IMG/VR virus record: IMGVR_UViG_3300042866_000794 | Location: 1 to 60,286 of that record | Reading direction: 5' to 3' (one strand) | DNA length: 60,286 bases | From: a virus | Part shown: one piece after another, positions 6,678 through 14,863 of the stretch | Numbering within the stretch: the first letter of the stretch is position 1 | How the letters are laid out: each line of letters begins with the position of its first letter | Made by a program: the position numbers and the translations under genes | The notes under the pieces: model-generated | Told to the model about the DNA's origin: nothing | Database searches by the model: none | The model's input: the letters and a program-made list of their open reading frames with translations, nothing else

Positions 6678-6733
6678 CAACGGACCGCCCGGGGGACTGT
6701 CTCCCGGGGGTAACACTTCCCGAGGGTTTGACC

Positions 6734-7306
6734 ATGCAACCGATTAGCCTGTATTTCGCCCACAACGGGGCTTCCTGCGAATGGCCAATGCGGCCCTACG
6801 ATCCGACGGACCTTCCGCCCGAGGATCATCTGACGATCCGCGACCGCTTCGCCCGTGACGCCCAGCGGGACGGGCTTTCCGAGGATGCGGCGCAGGAAGC
6901 GGCCAGCGCGTTCTATCTTCACTGGCTGGGGCGTAACTGGGGAGCCCGCCAGATTCCCCGGGGGGATCATGCCCGGGCTTACTACAGCGTACGGGCGTAC
7001 GCTCGGCGGTCAGGATGGCACGGGTTCACCGGCAACCGGCGTCAATCGACCGCCAAGCGGGTTCCCCGGGGGAGCGATGGCAAGCCCGTCAAAATGAGTG
7101 TGGCCAAGATTGCAGCGGGCGAGATTCAAGCCCGGGAGAGGGCGAAAGCCCGGGCCGCCTTCGGACCCGCCAGTGTGGCCGAAGCGGTGGAGAGGATCGC
7201 CACAAGCCCCGCGTTAGGCCGGAAGGCGTACCGCTTGGCCAAGCGTCTTGGGCTTCCCGGGGTCCGGGAGTTGGTCCGTGAGGCTTGCGGGTTCTCGGCG
7301 GAGTGA
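6734..7306 (+). CDS. Isolated rightward gene, basic protein of unknown function
   Basis: This encodes 190 aa, alone between a possible promoter and a clear terminator, which suggests separate control from the virion genes. The C-terminal half is basic and Ala/Arg-rich (AAGEIQARERAKARAAFG; KAYRLAKRLGLPGVRELV). The middle has an aromatic helical stretch (YYSVRAYARRSGWHGF) faintly like a sigma-factor region 2, not enough to call it. The ATG at 6734 follows GAGGG at 8 nt. Position suggests a regulator or replication factor; neither is shown. Confidence 0.75.
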   Translation: MQPISLYFAHNGASCEWPMRPYDPTDLPPEDHLTIRDRFARDAQRDGLSEDAAQEAASAFYLHWLGRNWGARQIPRGDHARAYYSVRAYARRSGWHGFTGNRRQSTAKRVPRGSDGKPVKMSVAKIAAGEIQARERAKARAAFGPASVAEAVERIATSPALGRKAYRLAKRLGLPGVRELVREACGFSAE

Positions 7307-7328
7307 CAGCGGCATAGGGCGATCATCG

Positions 7329-7366
7329 AACCCCGGGGGGCTTGCGGGCTTCCCGGGGTTTTTTTC
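7329..7366 (+). terminator. Rho-independent terminator
   Basis: A 9-bp GC-rich stem (AACCCCGGG / CCCGGGGTT) with a 14-nt loop is followed by a run of seven T. It lies just after the 6734-7306 gene. Confidence 0.85.
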
Positions 7367-7699
7367 GTTGAAGTGTCGATGCATCCCGACATGTCGCAGT
7401 GTCGATTGTGGGCTGTCTCAAAATGAGACTGAGGGCGGGATGCCCGTTCCGCCAATATCCCGCAAGCGTAACCCGTTGCAGGCAAAGGGGTTACGACACG
7501 GGCAGGAGCGAAGAGACGCACCCCCCGAGGCCCCCCAGCGCGTCGCGCGTATCAGGTCATATCCACCCCTGGATTTTTTCACCCTACTAGCCCCCACATG
7601 TCGTTTCCCGCTCTCCCCCGTGTGTCGCGGCCTTTTGTCGCCGTGTGTCGCTCGCGTGGAATCGCCGTTCTCCGCCTGCTCTCGGGCCTCTGTGTCGCA
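7367..7699. promoter_or_regulatory. Gap with TGTGTCGC repeats before virion operon
   Basis: No supported gene is seen here. TGTGTCGC occurs exactly at 7621, 7644 and 7691, with near copies at 7391, 7399, 7599 and 7634. There are inverted repeats GTCTCA-AAA-TGAGAC (about 7419-7433) and CGTAACCC/GGGTTACG (about 7468-7497). Coming straight before the virion operon, it is a reasonable place for a regulated late promoter and activator sites. Confidence 0.4.
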
Positions 7700-7768
7700 A
7701 TGGTCGGTATGGAGTCTCTGCTCACCGACATCGTCTGGCTGGATTGGGAAGACGATGACCTGCTGTAA
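7700..7768 (+). CDS. Possible leader peptide, 22 aa
   Basis: A short frame ends with DIVWLDWEDDDLL and overlaps the start of the Cys-rich gene by 14 nt. There is no strong ribosome site. It could be a leader peptide coupled to the next gene or simply chance. Confidence 0.25.
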   Translation: MVGMESLLTDIVWLDWEDDDLL

Positions 7769-8432
7769 GTGCTGCTGCGGGAATGTGGACTGCACTGAAG
7801 GCCAGGAAGGCAAGTGCTGCTGCGGTGGCATCTATGGCGAGTGCTGCCAGGAGGGCGAGTATTGCTGCTCGGGGGTGTGCGAGCCCAGTCCGTGCTGTAG
7901 CGGGACTTGCGACGAGGACGCTGACTGTTCTGAGGGCTGCGTCTGCGTGGACGGGGAATGCGTGCCGGGCGATGGCTGCGGCGGGCCTTGCCAGTGGCAG
8001 CCGGTCTGGGTTGGTGGATTCTGGGAGAACGGCTGGGAGCTTCTGGCGGGCTGCAATGAGGGCTGCGCCTGCGACGAGCCGACTGTGGAAGATGTGGGAA
8101 CCGAGGCGTATCCCTTTCAGGAGACTCCGTATGAGACTCCATGTAGTTCTTCGTCTGGTCCGCTGGCCGTGGAGTTTGGCCCCGGCGCGGAGCTGAAGTC
8201 GCTGCTGAGTTATCTCGGCATCACAGCCACGCCCTCTTGCCCCTGTAACCAGCGGGCCAAGGTGATGAATGAGCGCGGCTGCGATTGGTGCGAAGAGAAC
8301 ATCGACACCATCTCCGGCTGGTTGGAAGAGGAGGCCAAGAAGAGGAACCTCCCGTACGTGCATGCGGCGGGCAAGATGTTGATCCGCTTGGCGATTCGCC
8401 GGGCCAGGAAGAAGGGCAATGGTTCAGTATGA
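7755..8432 (+). CDS. Cysteine-rich knot-like protein with conserved C-terminal domain
   Basis: 225 aa. The first ~70 residues hold 21 cysteines in CC, CCC and CxC patterns like small disulfide-rich or EGF/granulin-type modules. After a linker comes a C-terminal domain (about residues 140-220) with LKSLLSYLGI, PSCPCNQRA, MNERGCDWCEENID and WLEEEAKKR. That domain seems to recur in uncharacterised phage and environmental bacterial proteins. No signal peptide is evident. The start ATG at 7755 is the first with Cys-rich coding; the frame is open further upstream without sense. As the first gene of the virion arm it may be a particle-surface or host-contact protein; its function is unknown. Confidence 0.75.
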   Translation: MTCCKCCCGNVDCTEGQEGKCCCGGIYGECCQEGEYCCSGVCEPSPCCSGTCDEDADCSEGCVCVDGECVPGDGCGGPCQWQPVWVGGFWENGWELLAGCNEGCACDEPTVEDVGTEAYPFQETPYETPCSSSSGPLAVEFGPGAELKSLLSYLGITATPSCPCNQRAKVMNERGCDWCEENIDTISGWLEEEAKKRNLPYVHAAGKMLIRLAIRRARKKGNGSV

Positions 8433-8875
8433 ATATGCAGTTCAACGAAGAGCGGCTGAAGGGCTACAGGCCGTACCAGTTGTTCCCAGAGGATCTAGGT
8501 GCGGGGCTCCCAGAGACGGCCGCCGATGCCGAGGTCGCTTCTTGGCCTGCCGTTCCGGCGATGATCGGGCCACAAGGAGCCGTTGTCCGTCCGGTGGCAA
8601 CGAACGCAGCCAAGCCGACCTTGGACGTTAATGACATCTTCCCCGGCTTGCCCTCCAGCTCGCCACCGCCGATGGATCCGCAAGAGGCCATGCGGCAGCT
8701 TCGCATGGAACGTGCCCGGCAGGCGTATGAGCGGCGGTTTGGCATGCACAATCCCGCGGGCGCTTCGCTGGCTTCGCAAGGCAGCCAGGAAGGCGTTGAT
8801 TATTTGTTAGAGCGAATCAAGCGTGCCCGTGCAGACGGCACCTATAAGACTGGTAACTACAAAAGGAGAGCCTGA
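8429..8875 (+). CDS. Hypothetical virion-module protein, 148 aa
   Basis: The ATG at 8429 overlaps the previous stop (ATGA). The product has a Pro/Ala-rich middle and a charged helical segment (AMRQLRMERARQAYERRFG). No recognised domain; probably a structural or head-assembly accessory by position. Confidence 0.75.
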   Translation: MNMQFNEERLKGYRPYQLFPEDLGAGLPETAADAEVASWPAVPAMIGPQGAVVRPVATNAAKPTLDVNDIFPGLPSSSPPPMDPQEAMRQLRMERARQAYERRFGMHNPAGASLASQGSQEGVDYLLERIKRARADGTYKTGNYKRRA

Positions 8876-9189
8876 TGGATAGCCCCAATGCTCGGTTGAA
8901 TAACTTTATTGCCCGATCAGGCGCCGGGACCGACGCCGCCGGTCGGACGGTGTATACCGGCCCTGGCATGATGTACATGGGGCCCGGGGAATTCGCTGCC
9001 ACCCGCGCGGTGCATTCGGGCCTGGAGGCGGATGCGTCCGCGAGCGATCCGCAAGGTCAGATGATCCGCCAGCTCTTGGATCAGCTCGCCCGCAAGGAAG
9101 GCCGCAGCACCTTCCAGTTCACGCCGCCGCAGCAGCCAGCGCAGGGGAACCAGACCTACAGCTACACCGAAGACAACCGCCGTGGATAA
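8875..9189 (+). CDS. Hypothetical virion-module protein, 104 aa
   Basis: Starts in a TGATG overlap with the previous gene. It has a Gly/Met-rich segment (YTGPGMMYMGPGEF), a helix (MIRQLLDQLARKEG) and a Gln-rich tail. Function unknown. Confidence 0.75.
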   Translation: MDSPNARLNNFIARSGAGTDAAGRTVYTGPGMMYMGPGEFAATRAVHSGLEADASASDPQGQMIRQLLDQLARKEGRSTFQFTPPQQPAQGNQTYSYTEDNRRG

Positions 9190-9349
9190 GGACGGCGACA
9201 AGGTCCGGCAGTTGCGGCGCGGGTTGTGGGACAACATCCGTGCCAAGCGGGAGCGTGGTGAGGCTCCTGCCAAGCCTGGGGACAAGGACTACCCCGACAA
9301 GAAGCAGTGGAGGAAGCTGAGTGGACAGGGACGGCGACAAGATTCGTAG
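9182..9349 (+). CDS. Small charged protein, 55 aa
   Basis: GTG start at 9182 overlaps the preceding stop. The N-terminus VDKDGDKVRQL is nearly the same as that of the next gene (VDRDGDKIRSL), pointing to a duplication of the gene start. The rest is Lys/Arg/Asp-rich. Function unknown. Confidence 0.6.
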   Translation: MDKDGDKVRQLRRGLWDNIRAKRERGEAPAKPGDKDYPDKKQWRKLSGQGRRQDS

Positions 9350-9596
9350 TCTGATTCCCAACCGTCCCGTCAGGGACACGCAGGGCGGCAAGAAGTTTGT
9401 TGTCCGCGCCAAGGTGGGGGATCAGGAGCGGCTGGTCCGATTCGGGGACTCCAGCATGGGGCACTACAAGGAAGGCTCCTCTGACCGCGGGCATGGGGAT
9501 GAGGGGCGTCGGGCCAACTTCAAAGCCCGGCATAACTGCGACGAGAAGACCGACAAGCTAAAGCCCGGTTACTGGTCCTGCAACTGGAGCTGGTGA
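9321..9596 (+). CDS. Conserved small phage structural-module protein
   Basis: 91 aa from GTG at 9321. The C-terminal block RRANFKARHNC followed by DKLKPGYWSCNWSW matches a short conserved protein found near portal/capsid genes in many podoviruses (pattern RANFKARH-C ... TPGYWSC). The role is unknown; the paired Cys may bind metal. Confidence 0.75.
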   Translation: MDRDGDKIRSLIPNRPVRDTQGGKKFVVRAKVGDQERLVRFGDSSMGHYKEGSSDRGHGDEGRRANFKARHNCDEKTDKLKPGYWSCNWSW

Positions 9597-10798
9597 TGGC
9601 CGATGAACTCCGTGCCGGGAATCGCCCGTGGTTTCCTCGCTCTAGCCGCAACTTCTCGCTCGGCAACATCACGGAAGATGTGACTGACTGGTATTACCAG
9701 AGTCAGGCTGCCTCGGAGGACCGTGCCCGGCAGGCTGCGGCGGATGCCATCAACCCGCAGTTGAACACACAGGAGGGTTCGGCGGCATACCGCTTTGACC
9801 CGCAGCGGCAGCTCGGCCGATATGTGGAGGCGCTGGTCCAAGACGTTTCCGCTGGCGTCCCAACCCCTGCGGCGCAAGAGACGGCTGGGTTTCAGAGCCC
9901 GTTCCAGCGACCCAAGCTCCCGCAGGCGAGGCAGTCTGGCCTTCAGCAGGCGGAGATGATGGAGCAGATGCTCGCGGCGTACGGCAAGCCGGTGAACGGC
10001 ATGTTTCCTTCGGCTTGGCGACAGTTGCCCGAGGAGCTGGCGCTGGACATGTACGCCTATGCCGCCAACCAAGACGGGTATAGGGATCGCCTGACAAGTC
10101 CGACAGAAACTACGGGAGTCTTGGGTGAGGGTTCTCCCGTCAACACTGCGTTGACATGGGGGCAGTCGCTCCCGTCCACGCTGTATGCCATTGGGGAAAA
10201 CGTCGGCAACGCCGCGGACTATGTGACGAGCAAGGCGATGGGCGGAACTCCTGGCGTTCAGTTCCCAGACGCGGGAAAGAATCTGGCATATGCCGCCAAC
10301 ACTCTCACGGCTCCGGGGCAAGCGATGGCCGAGGCTGTCGGCTACGCGCCGCAGGCAGGCGAAGGTCACTCCGCGTGGTCGGACATGAAGGATACGCGGC
10401 AGGATTTTGATGCCGGGGTGAACTGGGGGCAGATGGGATACAACCCAACGCCCTACGGAACGACCATGTACGACGCCATGCAGTATGGCGGCCTGTCTGA
10501 CGAGGCGCAGAGCGTCGATCTCCAGGAGGGCAAGGACTACTTCATGGGCCAGGGGGTGCCGGAAACCCCGGCGTACTTCCTGGGCATGGCGACCGACGAT
10601 CTCTTCAACCCCGTGTTTGACGCTCCTGGGATCGCAGCCGCGAGCAAGTCCGGAAAGCTACTCCCCATCGCCAAGCAGATCGGCATTGAGTTCGCTCCCG
10701 GTCAAGTGATGACCGGCATGAGCATGGCCGCACAGATCCGTGCCAAGCAGTTGGAAGATCAGGCGAGGCAGGACGCACTGATTGGGAGGTTGCGGTAA
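9596..10798 (+). CDS. Virion-module protein, 400 aa, unknown
   Basis: Starts at the ATG in a TGATG overlap and ends overlapping the ADP-ribosyltransferase-like gene. The sequence is helical and Ala/Gly/Gln-rich with no motif I recognise (for example AYAANTLTAPGQAMAEAVGY). Composition resembles the ejection-type proteins at 31408-40294, so an internal virion or cargo role is plausible. Confidence 0.75.
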   Translation: MADELRAGNRPWFPRSSRNFSLGNITEDVTDWYYQSQAASEDRARQAAADAINPQLNTQEGSAAYRFDPQRQLGRYVEALVQDVSAGVPTPAAQETAGFQSPFQRPKLPQARQSGLQQAEMMEQMLAAYGKPVNGMFPSAWRQLPEELALDMYAYAANQDGYRDRLTSPTETTGVLGEGSPVNTALTWGQSLPSTLYAIGENVGNAADYVTSKAMGGTPGVQFPDAGKNLAYAANTLTAPGQAMAEAVGYAPQAGEGHSAWSDMKDTRQDFDAGVNWGQMGYNPTPYGTTMYDAMQYGGLSDEAQSVDLQEGKDYFMGQGVPETPAYFLGMATDDLFNPVFDAPGIAAASKSGKLLPIAKQIGIEFAPGQVMTGMSMAAQIRAKQLEDQARQDALIGRLR

Positions 10799-11628
10799 TG
10801 GCAGGACCGGGAGCAGTCGATGACGTACTGCGAGCCATCGCTGGGCAGGCCGAGCAGCCCAAGTACATCCGGGCCTACCACGGCAGCCCGTATGACTTTG
10901 ACAGGTTTGATGCCAGCAAGATCGGCACCGGGCAAGGGGCGGCCCGCTATGGCTACGGATACAACTTCGCTGGCGCGGAAAGCACTGCTGATACATATCG
11001 CAGAAGTCTGTCTGCCTTGAACCGCACGCCAGAGGAAGAGGCACTGGAGCTTTGGCGTCGGCATGCCGAAATGTCTGGCGACCCCAAGCGAGCGTTGCTG
11101 GATGCCATGGATTACGCCGAAGGGGCTATGGCGAGGGCGAAGAGCCTTCCGAATGAAGATGCTGCCGACCTATGGGGCGATGTGATGGGGCACCTATACG
11201 GCGTTGATTATCGCCAGCCGCTGCCACGCCGCCCCGGCCACTCTTACGAAGTGGAGATACAGCACCCAGAAAGAGACTTGCTGGACTGGGAGGCTCCCAT
11301 GTCTTTGCAGCCGGAAGCAGTGAAGAAGGCGTATGCAGGCCGAGGAGGTTCCTACCGAGGCATGCTGGACGAGCCGGGTGATGGTGCAAGGCTGTGGAAC
11401 AACGTAAAGGCTGGAAGTCGGTCGCCATTGCAAGCAGCCTACGAAATGTCTCTAAGCGGCATCCCGGGAATTAAATACCCAGACTTCGACCCGCGACAGC
11501 GCGGCACTGGGTCGCTTAACTACGTCATGTTCCCCGGCACCGAAGACTCCATCCGCATCCTCCGCAAGTACGCCGTTCCCGGTGCTATCGGCGCGGGGGC
11601 TGCCAGCGGCATGCAGGGCGAGCAATGA
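10798..11628 (+). CDS. ADP-ribosyltransferase-like virion-module protein
   Basis: 276 aa. The N-terminal block AYHGSPYDFDRFDASKIGTG (from residue 26), the GYGYNFAG turn that follows and the C-terminal SGIPGIKYPD / LNYVMFPG strands resemble phage and mobile-element ARTs whose motifs read YHGSPHDFDxFD..KIGTGEG..YGxGLYFA. The expected activity is transfer of ADP-ribose from NAD+ to a host protein. The HGS motif fits the H of an H-Y-E type site; I cannot place the catalytic Glu. It sits among virion genes, as injected ARTs can. Function is inferred from similarity by eye. Confidence 0.7.
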   Translation: MAGPGAVDDVLRAIAGQAEQPKYIRAYHGSPYDFDRFDASKIGTGQGAARYGYGYNFAGAESTADTYRRSLSALNRTPEEEALELWRRHAEMSGDPKRALLDAMDYAEGAMARAKSLPNEDAADLWGDVMGHLYGVDYRQPLPRRPGHSYEVEIQHPERDLLDWEAPMSLQPEAVKKAYAGRGGSYRGMLDEPGDGARLWNNVKAGSRSPLQAAYEMSLSGIPGIKYPDFDPRQRGTGSLNYVMFPGTEDSIRILRKYAVPGAIGAGAASGMQGEQ

Positions 11629-11864
11629 AGCACATCATCCACATCAACCAGCACGTTATCCGCCGGAACCAAAAGACCGGCGAGCGCGAGCCGGTGATCA
11701 CGGTCAAGAACTACAAGTCGAACCGCTACGGCCACTCGGTGCGAATCGACGGCCCCTGCGTGATCCGGTATGAGCCAGACCACCCGTTGTCCTGCGGAGC
11801 CCGGGTGTGGGTTGAGACAGAGGCTCCCGTTGAAGTGGCCGACGAGGCGCCCGTAACAAGTTAG
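11625..11864 (+). CDS. Conserved small protein, 79 aa
   Basis: Begins MKHIIHINQHVIRRN and continues with EPVITVKNYKSNRYGHSVRI and CGARVWVETEAPVEV. This matches a widespread uncharacterised beta-rich protein found in phages and bacterial genomes (IHVNQHxI ... REPVLTVKTYK ... CGARVWIETE). Overlaps the previous stop by 4 nt. Function unknown. Confidence 0.8.
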   Translation: MKHIIHINQHVIRRNQKTGEREPVITVKNYKSNRYGHSVRIDGPCVIRYEPDHPLSCGARVWVETEAPVEVADEAPVTS

Positions 11865-11886
11865 GCCCCTGCTAGACATTGGTCTT

Positions 11887-11911
11887 CTAGATCCCCCAAC
11901 CCCCGATCTAG
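11887..11911. promoter_or_regulatory. Inverted repeat before scaffold gene
   Basis: CTAGATC and GATCTAG form a perfect 7-bp inverted repeat around an 11-nt C-rich loop, ending seven bases before the scaffold ATG. It could be an operator or an mRNA hairpin that controls scaffold/capsid translation. Confidence 0.4.
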
Positions 11912-11918
11912 GATGACC

Positions 11919-12935
11919 ATGGCTGACGAAGACGTTCTGAACGACGCGCCGGTATCAGAGGCTCCCGAAGCCCCTGTCTCCGAGGCCCCGCAAAGCGCTC
12001 CGGCTGAGTACGGCGGTTTCGACACGCCCTATTCCGCGTTCAAGGCGCTGCCGGACTTCCAGGGCCAGGACGATCTGGCCATCGCCCGCAACCTGTATCA
12101 GGCATACAGCGGGTACGGCGAAGCCCAGCGGCAGCTCCAGCAGTACCAGAACATCATTCCGCACGCCACGGAATACCTCCAGAACAAGCAGGCGTATGAG
12201 CAGTGGAAGGCCGCCCAGGCGCAGGCCCAGGCGCCCAAGCCCGCCGAGAAGCCGAAGTGGTGGAACCCGCCCTCGGTCGATGATTCCTACAAGTCCTGGA
12301 TCATCCGCGACCCTTCCACGGGCAAGGAAATCATCGCCCCCGATGCTCCCTATGAGGCCAAGGTCGCCCTCCAGAAGTATCAGGCGTACACCGCCGACTT
12401 CGCCCGCAAGTTCGTCACCGATCCCGAGAACACGCTGAAGCCCTTCATTGAGGATGTGGCGCGGCAGAAGGCCGAGGAACTTGTTCAGGCCCAGCTCGGG
12501 CAGTACACGGCGAAGAACTACGTTCAGTCGCTTGAGCAGCAGAACTCCGACTGGCTGTACGACCAGTCCGGAAACATCAGCCGTGAAGGCCAAGCCATTC
12601 AGGCGTATATCCAGCAGGCTTCCGAGATCGGGATTTCCAACCCCGAGGCCCGCTGGAAGTACGCCACTTCGATGCTGCAACGGGATCTTCTGAATCTCCG
12701 CTACCAGCAGTTGTCATCTGCCCCGCCCGCCATGGCGCAGGGTTTTGCCGAGCCTGCCGCGCCACAGGCACCCCCGGCTGACCCAGTGGCACAACAGAAC
12801 ATGCAGTTCCTTCGGGAGCGTGCAACCCGTACCCCGAATCGGAGTGCAGGAACCAGTGAGCCTCGGGCACCGCGCCAGAGGATGAGTTTTGAAGACCGGC
12901 TGAAAAGCCAGCTCGTAACTGATGGAGTCATCTGA
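11919..12935 (+). CDS. Probable scaffolding protein
   Basis: 338 aa; acidic, Gln- and Ala-rich, with heptad-like helical stretches, placed directly before the major capsid gene, which is the standard scaffold position. It has a Pro/Glu-rich N-terminus, a central helical region (LQKYQAYTADFARKFVTDP) and a basic C-terminus ending RMSFEDRLKSQLVTDGVI that may bind the capsid protein. The ATG at 11919 has AGGA at 5 nt; an ATG at 11913 is also in frame. The call rests on position and composition. Confidence 0.7.
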   Translation: MADEDVLNDAPVSEAPEAPVSEAPQSAPAEYGGFDTPYSAFKALPDFQGQDDLAIARNLYQAYSGYGEAQRQLQQYQNIIPHATEYLQNKQAYEQWKAAQAQAQAPKPAEKPKWWNPPSVDDSYKSWIIRDPSTGKEIIAPDAPYEAKVALQKYQAYTADFARKFVTDPENTLKPFIEDVARQKAEELVQAQLGQYTAKNYVQSLEQQNSDWLYDQSGNISREGQAIQAYIQQASEIGISNPEARWKYATSMLQRDLLNLRYQQLSSAPPAMAQGFAEPAAPQAPPADPVAQQNMQFLRERATRTPNRSAGTSEPRAPRQRMSFEDRLKSQLVTDGVI

Positions 12936-14047
12936 TGAGCAGTAGTGTTGACTGGGCTCGTTCAATTGCTACGACGATTGTAAATCACCTCCGGGAAGAG
13001 GAAATTGCATCGCTTCGTAAGTATAAGTTTTTCGCCGCTCTGGAAGGTGCCGGGCAGATCCGGACCAACATGAGTGGCCGTGGTTTCGACTGGGAAATCC
13101 AGTACCGGAACCACAATCCCAGTGGTAACAATGGTGAGACTCCTCGCAGCTTCGCACGCGAGAATCTCTGGAAGAAATTGGAGTTGGAGTACCGGGGAGC
13201 GCAGGTCACCGACGCGATCTACAAGCGTGAAATGCTTGAGAACCGTTCGGCCCAGGCTCTGGTCCAGGTCGCTGGCAAGATGGCGAGCCGTCTGCTCACT
13301 TCGATGGAGCAGTACCTCGCCAAGGAGTGGGTGCAGGACGGTTATGCGTCGGGCAATGAGCTGCGGTTCCACGGCATCGAATCGTTCATGGGTGCGACCC
13401 AGACGATTGATTCGACTGCCACGGGCTACAGCCCGCGCTCGTCCAACGCGGCTGACCCGTTCTTCGCCCCCAACGACACCTATGCCGGTCTTTCGACCGT
13501 CCTCGGTGCGTACGGTGGCAGTGCGACGACCACGGGCTTCTGGCCCAACGGCGTCAGCGATCCGGAGTTCGACTTCTTCTCGCCGGTTATCGTCAACGCG
13601 GATTCGTCCTACTTCGGTGCCAGCACCTGGAAGGACAACTGCGTGAAGGCTGTCCGCGAGGCGCTTCACCAGACCCGCCGCAACGACACCAAGGAAGATC
13701 AGGTGGACATGGTCCTTCTGGACCGCCGGCTGTTCATCGACTTCCTGAACACGCTTGATACCAAGGAGCGTGTGATTGTCAGCCGCCAGAACGGTCTGCG
13801 GAGCTACGGCTTCACGGATGTATTTGAGCTGGACGGAGTGGAGGTGTCGGCGGAAAATTCGGTTCCGGCTAACACCGGCTACGGGCTGGCGGTCGGGAAT
13901 ATTGAGTTGCTCTGCATGGAGTCCCAGCTCATGGTGAGCGAGGGTCCGTTCTACGACGAGCTGACCCAGCAATTTCGGTATGTGGTTTCGACGCTCGGCA
14001 ACCTTAAGTTCAAGTCGCCGCGCAACTTCTTCAAGCTGATCGTCTGA
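12935..14047 (+). CDS. Major capsid protein
   Basis: 370 aa. It follows the scaffold gene with a TGATG overlap and is followed by a decoration-type gene. Phrases such as VDMVLLDRRLFIDFLNTL, KERVIVSRQNGLRSYGF and AVGNIELLCMESQLMV are typical of phage capsid proteins that build a HK97-like shell. The N-terminal helix binds no obvious cofactor and there is no prohead protease cleavage motif I can point to. Assignment rests on length, context and sequence style. Confidence 0.8.
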   Translation: MSSSVDWARSIATTIVNHLREEEIASLRKYKFFAALEGAGQIRTNMSGRGFDWEIQYRNHNPSGNNGETPRSFARENLWKKLELEYRGAQVTDAIYKREMLENRSAQALVQVAGKMASRLLTSMEQYLAKEWVQDGYASGNELRFHGIESFMGATQTIDSTATGYSPRSSNAADPFFAPNDTYAGLSTVLGAYGGSATTTGFWPNGVSDPEFDFFSPVIVNADSSYFGASTWKDNCVKAVREALHQTRRNDTKEDQVDMVLLDRRLFIDFLNTLDTKERVIVSRQNGLRSYGFTDVFELDGVEVSAENSVPANTGYGLAVGNIELLCMESQLMVSEGPFYDELTQQFRYVVSTLGNLKFKSPRNFFKLIV

Positions 14048-14065
14048 CCAAGGAGAACAAAGAAG

Positions 14066-14620
14066 ATGAGTCTGTACGTTGATCCGCCGTTCGCTCTTGG
14101 TCAGACGCTTGGCGTCTCGTCCGCTTCGGATGGCGGTGGATGGGTTGGTGCGGTCAAGGTGTTTCCGGATGTGAATCCGGCCACCGGCAAGATCCGCAGC
14201 AACCGGGTGAAGAAGTGCATCGCCGTGCGGAACACCTCGGGCGTGGCCCTGCTGCCGAAGCGGGTGGTCACGTTCAAGAGCGGTTCGATCACGGAGGTTG
14301 ATGGCTACACCAACGTCACCGACCAAGCGTCGGCTGGCGTGGTGGACGAGCATCTGCCTGCCGCGGGTGTGGCTGCCAACGATGTGTTCTGGATTACGAT
14401 TGACGGCCCGACCGAGGTCAAGCTCGGCCCGGCGCAGGAAGCGGCCGTGAACACCGTTCTGGTGGCTCTCACGGCGGCGACCAGCACGGTGTCCACTACG
14501 GCGGGTCAGGCTCAGACGGGCGCTGCCACGTTCCTTCAGAACGGCTACATCGGCCGGGCTCTGTCGGCTGGTACGACCGGTCAGAACGTCCTTGCCATTG
14601 TCAATCTGGTCCGCAGTTGA
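14066..14620 (+). CDS. Probable capsid decoration protein
   Basis: 184 aa, Val/Thr/Gly/Ala-rich and beta-strand dominated (GVALLPKRVVTFKSG; GYIGRALSAGTTGQNVLAIV). It starts 18 nt after the capsid gene with AAGGAG upstream, the usual place for a head decoration or stabilising protein. The latter part resembles repeat-type decoration proteins. No enzyme motif. Confidence 0.65.
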   Translation: MSLYVDPPFALGQTLGVSSASDGGGWVGAVKVFPDVNPATGKIRSNRVKKCIAVRNTSGVALLPKRVVTFKSGSITEVDGYTNVTDQASAGVVDEHLPAAGVAANDVFWITIDGPTEVKLGPAQEAAVNTVLVALTAATSTVSTTAGQAQTGAATFLQNGYIGRALSAGTTGQNVLAIVNLVRS

Positions 14621-14646
14621 GTCTTCCCCTTCGGGGGTTCGGGGGG

Positions 14647-14680
14647 CAGCCGGACGGAGGGAAACCTCCCCCGGCTGTTT
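14647..14680 (+). terminator. Possible terminator or attenuator after capsid genes
   Basis: A long hairpin (CAGCCGG-ACGGAGG, GAAA loop, CCTCC-CCCGGCTG) is followed by only three T. A CCCC-TTCG-GGGG hairpin precedes it at about 14627. It could lower expression downstream of the highly expressed capsid genes. Confidence 0.5.
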
Positions 14681-14686
14681 CCACAT

Positions 14687-14863
14687 ATGAACGACCTGAT
14701 CTACGCGCTGATGAATGACCAAGCGGCCATCCAGAACCTGGACTTCCTGCGTCAACTGATCGCAGAGGCGCGGGCTGATGTGCCGTATGAGGACATGCAG
14801 CGACTCCGGATGGTGCAGTATCAGGGCGCGCCGATGACCACTGAGCCGCAGGAGGACCGCTAG
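14687..14863 (+). CDS. Small helical protein, 58 aa
   Basis: The product (MNDLIYALMNDQAAIQNLDF, then LRQLIAEARADVPYEDMQRL) is acidic and helical. Its stop codon is directly followed by the ATG of the next gene. It lies between capsid-decoration and Gln-rich genes; function unknown. Confidence 0.65.
   Translation: MNDLIYALMNDQAAIQNLDFLRQLIAEARADVPYEDMQRLRMVQYQGAPMTTEPQEDR

Larger units (their letters stand above)
6271..6733. other. Divergent control region, candidate origin
   Basis: No convincing gene lies here; the overlapping frames are low-complexity shadows. The region separates the two divergent transcription arms. It holds two palindromes near the leftward start, tandem CTCA repeats, GAACAAGC-type iterons, a duplicated element with a TATACAGCGGGACG core followed by A7TCTT, and A/T-rich blocks. 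Together these suit a replication origin plus divergent early promoters. This is inferred from composition and position. Confidence 0.55.

Noticed and set aside
6456-6747. Serine/Thr-rich frames across the CTCA repeats
   Set aside because: They encode only simple-sequence peptides generated by the tandem repeats and lack ribosome sites.
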